From assembly GCA_018650445.1 (NCBI GenBank), contig JABIFX010000253.1, forward strand, positions 1 to 64,000: a stretch of 64,000 nt of DNA, given 5' to 3'. Shown piece by piece: positions 20,001-27,371 of the stretch (positions are counted from its first letter, which is position 1; every line of letters starts with the position of its first letter). The DNA is from Fidelibacterota bacterium. Its GTDB lineage: Bacteria > Fidelibacterota > UBA8477 > JABMPR01. The notes under the pieces are model-generated. The model had not been told where the DNA came from and ran no database searches. It saw nothing but the letters and a program-made list of their open reading frames with translations. Made by a program: the position numbers and the translations under genes.

Positions 20001-22342
20001 AGGTGTTAGTTGGAGCTGTTCCTCCAAGCGAACTCCGAGCCGATGGATACTTTGATGATCATATCGAATTAAGCTGGAGAGTTCCTGGAAATCCAGCGCC
20101 CCCCCTCATGCCTTGTGCCGATGAGCTCATCCCATCACTCCCCTTCGTAACGAATGGAAGTACTATTGGTATGGGTGATGACTTTGATGTGAGTGGCACA
20201 GATAATGAAGATTATGCCTACCAGCTTTTCATGTTTGAAGATGGCAGTATCGACATCACGTTGTGTGGTCCAAACATTGATTATGATTCAAAGGTGGAAA
20301 TCTTCAATGGCGATTGTGATGTTTTACTATCTACTGGATTTTATGACGATGATGGTCCGAACTGTCCTGATAATCCAACATTGATTGGCCCATCTGAAAT
20401 CCTGGGAGCATTTCTTCCTGAAGGTGTTTATTTCGTAGTTGTAGATGGATTCAGCACCAATGCTGGAAACTATGATCTTACAATTACTGAAGCCACCACG
20501 CAGCGTCAGTATGTTCCCACATCAACTCGTGAAACCCTGAAGAAAATGGTGCTCAACAATGAGATGACACGCATGGAGGCTGATGCCATCCTTGCATCAG
20601 AAGTGCCTACTCCTTTTGCTCCCGTATTCATCGAAAATGTCTATGCACAGAGTGACTTGCGCGAAACTACTAACCTCACTCATTATAATATCTATCGTGA
20701 TGGTGGAGTTATTGGCACCACCACAGAGAGCATTTATAATGATTTCGTTGAAGAAGATATGCCTGGTTTCTATCAGGTTACTGCAACTTATGATAGTGGT
20801 GATGAATCTGCTCCAACCAACATGGTTGAAGCACGCGCCAATATGGCTCCCGGCCCTCCTGCAAATCTGCATATTGAGGACACCGGCCATACGGTAACCA
20901 TGACCTGGCAGGACCCTCTGTTTAATATGGATGGATCTCAATGCTTTGACCTTGAAGGTCTTGAAGTCAGACGGAATGGTTCCCTGATTTCCACTGTAGA
21001 TGTGTTTGAGTGGAGCTTCATGGACTTTTCATTACCAGATGGACATTATGTTTATGAAATCTCCGGCTTTGACGAAGTTCCAAACCATGGTGCTTCGGTG
21101 AGTGCTGAGGTATGGGTAGGACCAAAACCAGTTATTGTTCAGGTTTTGACTGATATCTACGCCTATGAATCTTCGTGGAACATATATAACTCCAGTAGCG
21201 AAATCGTTGCAAGTATCGCAGCAGGTGATCTTACTGAAAATAGTACACTCTATGAATGGTTCCTGGATCTAGAGCCCGGAACCTATCTATTCGAAATGCT
21301 TGACAGTTATGGTGACGGAATCTACAACCCTGGATATTATCGGGTCATGCACAATGGGAATATTCTGGCAGGAGTAGAACCTGGAGGTTTTACTGGGTCA
21401 CAGGAAATCACACCCTTCGTGGTTGAGTCTACCATCCTTATGGGTGATCTCGATGGCGATGGCTTCTTGAACATTCTTGATGTCGCCCGTTTTATTGAAA
21501 TCGTGACAGAAACTGGTGACGATCCCACCTTCGATGAACTGTCCCTCATGGACTTAAATGGTGACGGCAACCACAATATTCTGGATGTTGTCCTGCTCAT
21601 CGAAGAAGTTCTCAACATGCCTGGGCTGGCTAAAAACAGTCCAATTATTGAGAATATCACAGCCACCATTGCTCCACTTACACTGACCAATACCCGTGAA
21701 TGGCAGAATATCCCAGTCACTGTTGATTGCTTTGAGATGGTCTCTGGATTTCAGGCAGACCTCGTATTCGATCCCAGCGTGGTAGAACTAGGAATTCCTG
21801 TTCTGGCTGAGGGGAATGAATCTGTCGGCGTCTTTTCATCTGTAAGCGGCAATACTATGCGTGTTCTAGGTATTGATCTGGCTGGGAACATGATTGACCT
21901 GGCATCTGGCCTGCTGATGAATGTGCCTGTTCAGGTCATTGATGAAAATGCTACTGGCGCCATGGATTTCACCGTGGAAGATCTGATTATTTCTGGTCCT
22001 GGCGGTGTTGAGATCGTTGCTGAGTGCCTGGTTAGCATCATTGATATTGGCCTACCAGCACCAACAGAGTTCAGCCTACAGCAGAACTATCCCAACCCCT
22101 TCAACCCAACCACAAATATCCGCTATGATATCGCTGAAAGAGGCGATGCTTATCTCGTGATTTATAACATGTTGGGGCAGGAAGTCCGCTCTTTGGTTAA
22201 TGGAAATCAGGATGTGGGACGCTATGAAGTTTCATGGAATGGTCTGGACAATTCTGGTCAACCTGTAGCCACAGGTATTTATATCTATCACTTGCAGGCT
22301 GCCGGGTATTCTAAAACCATCAAAATGGCTTATATCAAGTAG
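17024..22342 (+). CDS. Very large secreted multidomain protein with dockerin, cohesin-like and FlgD-like C-terminal sorting domain
   Basis: 1772 residues from the ATG at 17024, which has AAGGAG at the right spacing; the upstream ATG at 17003 lacks one. A signal peptide ends near residue 23. In order: an adhesion-like N-terminus, a choice-of-anchor D/HYDIN-like domain (about 235-333), an Ig-like domain (about 543-640), two FnIII domains each split by a pre-peptidase C-terminal (PPC) domain (about 660-910 and 1005-1275), other FnIII repeats, and a GDG-containing beta domain (about 1370-1465). A type I dockerin pair (DLDGDGFLNILDVARF and DLNGDGNHNILDVVLL, about 1473-1535), a cohesin-like domain (about 1546-1675) and a C-terminal YPNPFNPTT sorting domain follow. 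The protein is probably surface-displayed through type IX secretion. I see no catalytic domain. Confidence 0.9.
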   Translation: MKRLFSNGWVFVLVMLLATGAFADRKVSPTAACDVCPKTSADGTLDVNWNAETIASSSLRDEEAVYHDGSFEGQIGCGGGCGFSVRFTADIPIFLTGLTLYTQGGSATAAIVSIYTDPASAIAGPPTLPVGPNDGTAIWESDPMDLTTVDDPTSQFDIVVDNQVLEAGDYYVVVWENSSGFLGMANDIQSNYLDRNWAYSELGWQMIHEAGLPELIGNFGISALYIPQEIEGSYMTVDTRNINFGVLQLADGAVTTDVTIGNIGLDPFDVTAISIDGLDFSTALVTPVTVLADSFVVFDVTLTPSAEGAVSGTFTITSDADNVTEIVVNASAMVFDGFPEYMVWNPSISISGPAFVTAFGELGYTAIETPDLFIFGDPLEADYSAIFVTLGIYSDNYVLQDSSDEVFALMAFADAGRPLYMEGGDTWAYDLQTTLHPYFGVDGVADGGADLSAVVGQNLLAGMDYSYSGGNSFIDHLGPLTPDAQIIHMNPFDSVGCGIANLTPTNTTIGNSFEFGGLGDSIGTTTELLQEYLNFFAMPYTDVRAPVISGVTQFTFTLDTEGPYMVEAYITDNIATDFAIIFYNVNGGAFATASMSDMGDGIYSGAIPGQPVGSTVGYYIMAFDPDGNEGFSPEGAPDELYFFDVVSHLPPMFLEAISGLDGTVELSWLVPGTEAPALVECADYPIPSLPFNATGTNLGMGDDFDLGFDGEDVAYQLNVMVPTTYTISLCAGTNYDSRIAVFTEDCETATQYANDDACGLQSELTGVYLDPGTYLVIVDGFGTNTGNYTLDIWEETTQSTAEFVPPGLTEDIGKLLRLGIDPSSIELDYSPTKFNTLRDLRELTNYGIYRSETSPVLIEAGNQVAVIDTLPLAYTDFPLVNGTSYFYRVSAIYDDGESASSEVEGIPMNHEPMMPTGLVGTVDDDTNDITLNWNANADYDLAGYYVYRDGEYTATLTEPTTTYTENLPDGAYQYVVSSFDTGDMESVASERIQVLVGAVPPSELRADGYFDDHIELSWRVPGNPAPPLMPCADELIPSLPFVTNGSTIGMGDDFDVSGTDNEDYAYQLFMFEDGSIDITLCGPNIDYDSKVEIFNGDCDVLLSTGFYDDDGPNCPDNPTLIGPSEILGAFLPEGVYFVVVDGFSTNAGNYDLTITEATTQRQYVPTSTRETLKKMVLNNEMTRMEADAILASEVPTPFAPVFIENVYAQSDLRETTNLTHYNIYRDGGVIGTTTESIYNDFVEEDMPGFYQVTATYDSGDESAPTNMVEARANMAPGPPANLHIEDTGHTVTMTWQDPLFNMDGSQCFDLEGLEVRRNGSLISTVDVFEWSFMDFSLPDGHYVYEISGFDEVPNHGASVSAEVWVGPKPVIVQVLTDIYAYESSWNIYNSSSEIVASIAAGDLTENSTLYEWFLDLEPGTYLFEMLDSYGDGIYNPGYYRVMHNGNILAGVEPGGFTGSQEITPFVVESTILMGDLDGDGFLNILDVARFIEIVTETGDDPTFDELSLMDLNGDGNHNILDVVLLIEEVLNMPGLAKNSPIIENITATIAPLTLTNTREWQNIPVTVDCFEMVSGFQADLVFDPSVVELGIPVLAEGNESVGVFSSVSGNTMRVLGIDLAGNMIDLASGLLMNVPVQVIDENATGAMDFTVEDLIISGPGGVEIVAECLVSIIDIGLPAPTEFSLQQNYPNPFNPTTNIRYDIAERGDAYLVIYNMLGQEVRSLVNGNQDVGRYEVSWNGLDNSGQPVATGIYIYHLQAAGYSKTIKMAYIK

Positions 22343-22375
22343 GGTCCATTTTGTAAGGGCTTGCCCTGATAAATC

Positions 22376-22407
22376 AAAAAGGCGAGGAGAAATCCTCGCC
22401 TTTTTTT
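22376..22407. terminator. Rho-independent terminator, probably bidirectional
   Basis: Perfect 8-bp stem GGCGAGGA / TCCTCGCC with a GAAA tetraloop (22381-22400), preceded by a run of A and followed by seven T. It closes the 17024 gene on the plus strand and lies downstream of the prepilin-like gene on the minus strand, so it can serve both. Confidence 0.92.
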
Positions 22408-22456
22408 ATACTATTTTGGAATTGCTCAAGTTGGGGTGGTACGGAATGTTGATTCC

Positions 22457-22903
22457 TTAATATGTCCAACCACGTTCTTCAGAGATACTTACACTCAGAC
22501 TGTCTTTAATATTAGTCGGATCAAACCAGGCAAACGATACCGTTACCTTGAGATAATCCGGCAGTGAGGTATCCAGGGGGGCGACACCATCAAAGGGGTC
22601 ATCGATCTCTCTAACTGTTGTGGTGCGATAGCCCTGTAATCCATCCAGGGTAATGGGAACTGAAAACTCGGGCATACTATCTTGAATGGTGAAATAATCC
22701 AGATCAACAGCGATGGCCATGCGGGTGGCCATGTTGGTCCAGGCCAGTTGATCCCGCATCCCCTGATCTGCTTCCCAGCGCACATGATCATAAATCTGGT
22801 ATGATCCTACAGCCACTACTGAAAGCAGTACGGCGGACAACACAACCTCAACGAGGCTATAGCCACTATTCTTCATTTGCTTCTGTTGCTCAGCTAATCC
22901 CAT
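22457..22903 (-). CDS. Prepilin-like protein with N-terminal methylation motif
   Basis: 148 residues. The N-terminus MGLAEQQKQMKNSGYSLVEVVLS carries a type IV prepilin/pseudopilin cleavage site (G|YSLVE, with Glu at +5) followed by the hydrophobic helix VVLSAVLLSVVAVGSYQIY. The rest is a soluble pilin-like domain ending SVSISEERGWTY. Such proteins are processed by PilD and assembled by type II secretion or type IV pilus machinery. No other pilus or secretion gene is in the window, so it is an isolated subunit. The GTGGGA upstream of the ATG at 22903 is a weak ribosome binding site. Confidence 0.85.
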   Translation of the reverse strand: MGLAEQQKQMKNSGYSLVEVVLSAVLLSVVAVGSYQIYDHVRWEADQGMRDQLAWTNMATRMAIAVDLDYFTIQDSMPEFSVPITLDGLQGYRTTTVREIDDPFDGVAPLDTSLPDYLKVTVSFAWFDPTNIKDSLSVSISEERGWTY

Positions 22904-23234
22904 ATATTTCCCACGTCATGATATCCCCAAGTAGGGGCACCATCGGAATTGAGCATTGCACTGAAGTAGAAAAATGGAGCTTGAGTCACTGATGAGTATT
23001 ATGGCTATATCGCTTCGACCTGAAGCAGAACTGCCGGTCCCCGGTAGCAAGTAATTGTTTTTTCAATACCTCGATGTCAATTCAAGATGATCCCGTAATC
23101 ATGATCGTCGCGGAACTTAGAAAAAATCACCTCTTATATCTATCTTTAATTTGAATTGTCAACTGATGCTTTTCGTCAGATAATATGTGATTCGAAAGCT
23201 GGTAGACGTAGCATCAGCAATGCTTAAAAAGTGC
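22904..23234. other. Intergenic region before the GntR operon
   Basis: About 390 bp separate the divergent prepilin-like and GntR genes. I found no convincing ORF in it and no tRNA or structured RNA. The last 60 bp hold the GntR promoter and operator, described separately. The rest contains only short imperfect repeats. Confidence 0.5.
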
Positions 23235-23264
23235 TTGCATATCATGTTGTGTCGGTGTTATAGT
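23235..23264 (+). promoter_or_regulatory. Sigma70-like promoter of the GntR/ABC operon
   Basis: A -35-like TTGCAT (23235-23240) and a -10-like TATAGT (23259-23264) are separated by 18 bp, which places a start of transcription near 23271, about 24 bp before the GntR start codon. The -10 lies inside the palindromic operator. Confidence 0.6.
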
Positions 23265-23277
23265 AATGTAGAACACC
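23254..23277. promoter_or_regulatory. Palindromic operator, probable GntR (YtrA-type) autoregulatory site
   Basis: The 24-bp sequence has the form GGTGTT-n-TA-n6-TA-n-AACACC, with 8 of 12 base pairs in the half-sites symmetric, centred at 23265/23266. It overlaps the -10 box and ends 17 bp before the regulator gene. YtrA-type regulators are known to bind such inverted repeats and repress their own operons, so autorepression is the natural reading. Confidence 0.7.
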
Positions 23278-23294
23278 AAAAGAGGTGAAAGAAA

Positions 23295-23663
23295 ATGAAC
23301 TTTGATCAAAAAACACCGATCTACCAACAACTGGCTGAGTCTATTCGCCAGGACATACTTTCAGGAGCGCTAGCTGCCGAAATGGCAATACCTTCTGTTA
23401 GACAGATATCTGTTGAGTATGGACTGAATCCTCAGACCGTATTAAACGCAACACAATTACTGATTCAGGAGGGTCTCTTGGAAAAAAGAAGAGGACTGGG
23501 CATGTTTGTCCAAAGCAATGCTCGTAACCAGCTCAATAAAAGCGCCAGCGATCGCTTTAAAAATGAAACCATTCAGGCACTGGTCCAGGAAGCACAACTA
23601 CTTTCCATCTCTCAAGGGGACCTGATAAAACTCATCCAAAAAAATTACAGGGAGGAAGTCTAA
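23295..23663 (+). CDS. GntR-family regulator, YtrA subfamily
   Basis: 122 residues. The wHTH domain covers about residues 1-75 (PIYQQLAESIRQDILSG, PSVRQISVEYGLNPQTVLNATQLL, LLEKRRGLGMFV). The short C-terminal tail of about 45 residues, with no ligand-binding domain, is the mark of the YtrA subgroup. Members usually repress an ABC transporter operon and respond to envelope stress or cell-wall antibiotics. The stop codon overlaps the start of the ABC ATPase by 1 bp (TAATG). A good ribosome binding site (AGAGGTG) precedes the ATG. Confidence 0.93.
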   Translation: MNFDQKTPIYQQLAESIRQDILSGALAAEMAIPSVRQISVEYGLNPQTVLNATQLLIQEGLLEKRRGLGMFVQSNARNQLNKSASDRFKNETIQALVQEAQLLSISQGDLIKLIQKNYREEV

Positions 23664-24520
23664 TGACTGCCCTTATAGAACTAAAAAATATAAGCAAATC
23701 CTACGGCGATCTGAAAGCCCTGGATGCTGTCAATCTTGAAATTCCAGCAGGGAAAATCGTTGGTCTTGTTGGTCCTAATGGCGCCGGCAAAACCACCCTG
23801 TTACGAGCCCTCACCGGTGAATTGGACTACCAGGGTGAAGCCAGAGTTCTGGACTGTGAGCCACGCACACAACGTGCTGAACTTATGGGAAAAACAGGCG
23901 TCATCCACGACATCGCCGTACTACCATCCTGGATGAAGGTTAAGGAGCTGCTCGATTTTCTTAGTGGTATCCATCCTGGATTCCATCGTGAAAAGGCTGA
24001 AACCTTTCTCAAATCAACCACCATCCCCATGGATAAAAAAATCAAGTCCTTGAGCAAGGGTATGAAAACACAATTGCATCTGGCCGTTACGCTGTCAGCT
24101 GATTCCCGTCTGCTTATTCTGGATGAGCCAACTCATGGCTTAGATATTCTTTTTAGAAAGCAACTCTATACAAGTGTTCTGGAAGATTATTTCGATGAAG
24201 AAAAATCCATCCTGATCTCAACCCATCAGATTGAAGAGGTTGAGCATATCCTCAGCGATGTCATTTTCATCAACAAGGGAAAAATTTTGCTCTATGCCAG
24301 CATTGAAGAACTGGGCGAGCGCTTTACCCAACTAACCATACCTGCAGATAAGGCAGATGAGTTGAGAGATCAGCTCAAACCCATGAGTGAGTATGGTATT
24401 CTAGGTCGGAGAGTCTTTTTACTTGAAAACACGGAGAGCAAAGCATTGGTCGGTCTGGGTGATATACAGACCCCATCTGTAGCCGATATTTTTGTTGCTC
24501 TTATGGGAGGTGAGTCATGA
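23663..24520 (+). CDS. ABC transporter ATP-binding protein
   Basis: 285 residues. Walker A is GPNGAGKTTLL (about residues 37-47), the signature is LSKGMKTQLHLA (about 132-143) and Walker B is LLILDEPTHGLD (about 151-162), followed by the H-loop STHQ. It is a single-domain ATPase for an ABC-2 exporter. It lies between the YtrA regulator and the membrane subunit, with 1-bp and 4-bp overlaps, so the operon is tightly coupled. This regulator-ATPase-permease arrangement is that of YtrABC-like systems. The cargo is not evident. Confidence 0.94.
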   Translation: MTALIELKNISKSYGDLKALDAVNLEIPAGKIVGLVGPNGAGKTTLLRALTGELDYQGEARVLDCEPRTQRAELMGKTGVIHDIAVLPSWMKVKELLDFLSGIHPGFHREKAETFLKSTTIPMDKKIKSLSKGMKTQLHLAVTLSADSRLLILDEPTHGLDILFRKQLYTSVLEDYFDEEKSILISTHQIEEVEHILSDVIFINKGKILLYASIEELGERFTQLTIPADKADELRDQLKPMSEYGILGRRVFLLENTESKALVGLGDIQTPSVADIFVALMGGES

Positions 24521-25515
24521 AACCATTAATGATCCTGTTAAAACGCGAATGGCTGGAATGGCAACGGGTTATCATCGGCACCATCCTGGTTATCACCTTC
24601 CTAAATCTGCTTATGCTGCTATCTGTATCTCGTGGTTCAGACTTTTTCCATGAAAAAATGAATGAAAAAGGGCATATCGTTATAAATGATTTCCAATTCG
24701 AGGACGAAGAAGAAGTTGATCTGGATATCCGAATGAATGGAAATGATGTTGAGATTACCATCGATGGGAAGGACACCCCCCGTAGCGTTGAAAAGATGCT
24801 CAGCAAGGTTGCTATCCCCATTGCCTTTGGATTGCGCTTTGGAATGATGGGCACCTTTGCTTTTGTCCTCTTTCTAAGCATGTTTTATTTTTCGGATGCC
24901 ATCTACAAAGAACGGGCTGACAATAGCACCCTTTTCTATCGTAGCTTGCCTGTAGATGATCATGTGCTTCTCGGTTCAAAAATAACTGCTGGACTTATAG
25001 GTGTCATTGGATTGACCCTGTTCCTCTCTCTGGAGTATTTGGTGTTCATTCGAATTGCTATCTGGATCACAGGAGAACCCTTCACCTCTCTTGCAAGTTT
25101 GATCTTGAGCCAAATATCCTATCTGAGACTCATCTGGGATTGGTTTGGTTATCTGATCTTTGCAGCCATCCATATGGCACCACTGGCCCTATTCCTTATG
25201 CTGGTTGGGTCATATGTGAAGGGTCGCCCCCTCCTGGTTGGAATTGGAGCACCCATTCTTCTATCCATCAGTTGGGCAATCATTTTCCAAAGTGCCGCCT
25301 TGTTTAGAACCATCGGAAAATTCTTCTGGGGTTTTAACCAGGTCATTATCGATCAATGGGAAATCATGGAAAAAGGCCTGGATTCTGACATGGCTATATA
25401 CGGAAATTTCTGGGCATATATCTTCAATGTTGACACTGCTATTTCTGTTTTGGTATCGGCCTTGCTTTATTATGCCATATGGCACACGTATCGCAAAAAT
25501 ATACCAACGGGATAA
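24517..25515 (+). CDS. ABC-2 type transporter permease
   Basis: 332 residues. One N-terminal helix is followed by a periplasmic acidic loop of about 70 residues (EDEEEVDLDIRMNGNDVEITIDGK), then five more helices from about residue 105 on. This layout, with a large loop between helix 1 and helix 2, is common in ABC-2 permeases of YtrC/YtrD type. Partner of the ATPase encoded just upstream (4-bp overlap). The acidic loop is unusually rich in Asp/Glu and may bind a cation or a basic substrate. Confidence 0.88.
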   Translation: MKPLMILLKREWLEWQRVIIGTILVITFLNLLMLLSVSRGSDFFHEKMNEKGHIVINDFQFEDEEEVDLDIRMNGNDVEITIDGKDTPRSVEKMLSKVAIPIAFGLRFGMMGTFAFVLFLSMFYFSDAIYKERADNSTLFYRSLPVDDHVLLGSKITAGLIGVIGLTLFLSLEYLVFIRIAIWITGEPFTSLASLILSQISYLRLIWDWFGYLIFAAIHMAPLALFLMLVGSYVKGRPLLVGIGAPILLSISWAIIFQSAALFRTIGKFFWGFNQVIIDQWEIMEKGLDSDMAIYGNFWAYIFNVDTAISVLVSALLYYAIWHTYRKNIPTG

Positions 25516-25547
25516 AATCCTGGAACTTTGGAGAAAGAGAGTTTCTT

Positions 25548-26369
25548 ATGAAAACTAGAGCCGCATTAATCATCGCAATTATTTTGGGCTTATTCACTTA
25601 TACCCTACCCCTCTATGCTGGCGATAAAGAATATCATATAGAGGAAAAAACCGTTATTGAGATTCCAGTAGTTGGTAAGATAACGACTACGACATCAAGC
25701 TATCTCTCAGGCTGCAGGCTAAAAGAGGACACTGCAGTCAAGATGCATAACGCACTTATCAAAATGGTGAGTGATTCAGATGGCAAAAGTACTGAGACTG
25801 TTCTTTCCAACTTGTGCAAGGAAGTTCAGTGGCAATTCGATGCTGAATCTGCTGCTTTTTCGCCCCACTCTTTCGAGAAACTTCGGGAATTGAAAGCCGC
25901 CCAGAAAGACCATCATGAAACTCAGATTGATATGGGGTCAGATCAAAATGATATAGATGATCTCCCCAAAATGGTTCGTGAAATTTTGGGCTATGAAAAA
26001 AATATAAATGGCTTTAGAGCCAGAAAAGTAGTCACTTCAGTTTATCCTGAGGATTCTGATAGTCGGATCGTCGTTGAGGAATTCTATACAACCAAATCAC
26101 TGGCATTATCAAGAATCTCAAAAGCACGAAAAGATCTTAGTGAGAAACTTGGTTATGAGGAAGATCATGTGGAAGGTATCCCTTCACTGGTGGATGTCAT
26201 CTACGAGCGCATTAAAAGGGATACAGAATGGGCACGACCTGATGGTGAGATCGTCCGATTTGTAATCAGACTACTGGATGAGGATGATGACGATATCTTC
26301 ACCATGAAATATGATGTTCTTGAGGCGGAGACATTGCGCTATCAAGAGGATCATTTTGCGCTGAAGTGA
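25548..26369 (+). CDS. Exported hypothetical protein of the ABC operon
   Basis: 273 residues from the ATG at 25548, which is preceded by GGAGAAAGAGAG; the frame opens at 25479, inside the permease gene. A signal peptide (MKTRAALIIAIILGLFTYTLPLYAG, cleavage near 24) precedes a soluble periplasmic domain. I do not recognise the family. The mature part starts with an EEKTVIEIPVVGKITTTTSSYLSG strand pair, like proteins that monitor or bind lipid-linked material, but that is only an impression. It is the last member of the YtrABC-like operon, so it is probably a periplasmic accessory. Confidence 0.75.
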   Translation: MKTRAALIIAIILGLFTYTLPLYAGDKEYHIEEKTVIEIPVVGKITTTTSSYLSGCRLKEDTAVKMHNALIKMVSDSDGKSTETVLSNLCKEVQWQFDAESAAFSPHSFEKLRELKAAQKDHHETQIDMGSDQNDIDDLPKMVREILGYEKNINGFRARKVVTSVYPEDSDSRIVVEEFYTTKSLALSRISKARKDLSEKLGYEEDHVEGIPSLVDVIYERIKRDTEWARPDGEIVRFVIRLLDEDDDDIFTMKYDVLEAETLRYQEDHFALK

Positions 26370-26536
26370 GTTAAGGATTTAAGTTAGATATAGTTTCAGA
26401 AAGTGATACCACTGACCTGAGAAAATGGCACATTGATTGCCGATAAAAAGAAAGTTCGAAGTGAATTGGATCGGTTCACCTCAACTGGATAAAATGACAC
26501 CTATACCGATCCACAATTGCAAAAGGGTTCAATCTC

Positions 26537-27340
26537 ATGGGAAGCACATCATTTATTCAACGGTTTGTAGATCTATTTTTTACTCCGAGTAAAGCCTTTG
26601 ACGGTTTAGTTGATGGGGTTTCATACAAGGATTGGCTCTATCCCTTTCTCATTGTAACGGCAGGGCTTTTTGTCCTACCTCTTTTTTACAGAGATATTAG
26701 CCTTGATGAAGGTGAATATCGACTTAACAAAATTATGCGTTCAATTGAGAACAATGCTGATATGGCTGAAGAGCAGAAAACTGCCTACCTTGAAAAGATG
26801 TACGAGGGGCTGGATAAAGTCGAGGATGCCAGAGACAACCCATTTGCTTTTAGAAACCTATGGGGCTATTTCCTACTTCCCGTTATGCTTTTCATCATGG
26901 CGGCTTTCTTTGCAGCCGTCTTGCTTCTGGTCGGGAATTTTGGAATGGGAGGGCAAGTTAAATTCTTCCAGATGTTTACCATGGTGATGATGACATACCT
27001 GATTGGTGGTAACGGATTTTTTATGAATATGCTTCCAGGGGTTGGAACTCTGGAACTCATGGTCAAAACCCCCTTGATTATAATAAAGGAGTCCACAAGC
27101 CTGGTATTAAGTCCCGGTCTTATGTTTGATGAGATTGACACCTTCTTCAAGCACTTTCTGAATCAACTCGACGTATTCCGTATCTGGGGTATGGTGGTAA
27201 TGGGGTTTGGTTTTGCCAAACTCTATAACAAGCCAACTGCTACAGGCCTGATGGCTGTAGGGTTTCCCTGGCTTATACTGGTCTCCATTGGAGCTGCCCT
27301 TTTAAAAGCCAATTCAGCGGCCATGGGCTCACTCAACTAA
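26537..27340 (+). CDS. YIP1-family membrane protein
   Basis: 267 residues. The N-terminus FVDLFFTPSKAFDGLVDGVSYKDWLYPFLIV is the typical entry of bacterial Yip1-domain proteins (PF04893). Five hydrophobic segments follow, separated by a charged loop of about 50 residues after the first. The function of bacterial Yip1 proteins is unknown, though they often sit beside exporters. Here it is followed 31 bp later by the TolC-family gene, so it may be the first gene of the tripartite efflux operon. Confidence 0.85.
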   Translation: MGSTSFIQRFVDLFFTPSKAFDGLVDGVSYKDWLYPFLIVTAGLFVLPLFYRDISLDEGEYRLNKIMRSIENNADMAEEQKTAYLEKMYEGLDKVEDARDNPFAFRNLWGYFLLPVMLFIMAAFFAAVLLLVGNFGMGGQVKFFQMFTMVMMTYLIGGNGFFMNMLPGVGTLELMVKTPLIIIKESTSLVLSPGLMFDEIDTFFKHFLNQLDVFRIWGMVVMGFGFAKLYNKPTATGLMAVGFPWLILVSIGAALLKANSAAMGSLN

Positions 27341-27371
27341 CAATTAAATAATATTTACGATTGGAATTTCA

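Noticed and set aside
20597-20941. Minus-strand 114-codon frame inside the large secreted protein
   Set aside because: Opposite a well-supported coding region; no start signal or family.
24501-24881. Minus-strand 126-codon frame over the ABC permease
   Set aside because: Shadow of the permease gene; low-complexity Ser/Arg content.
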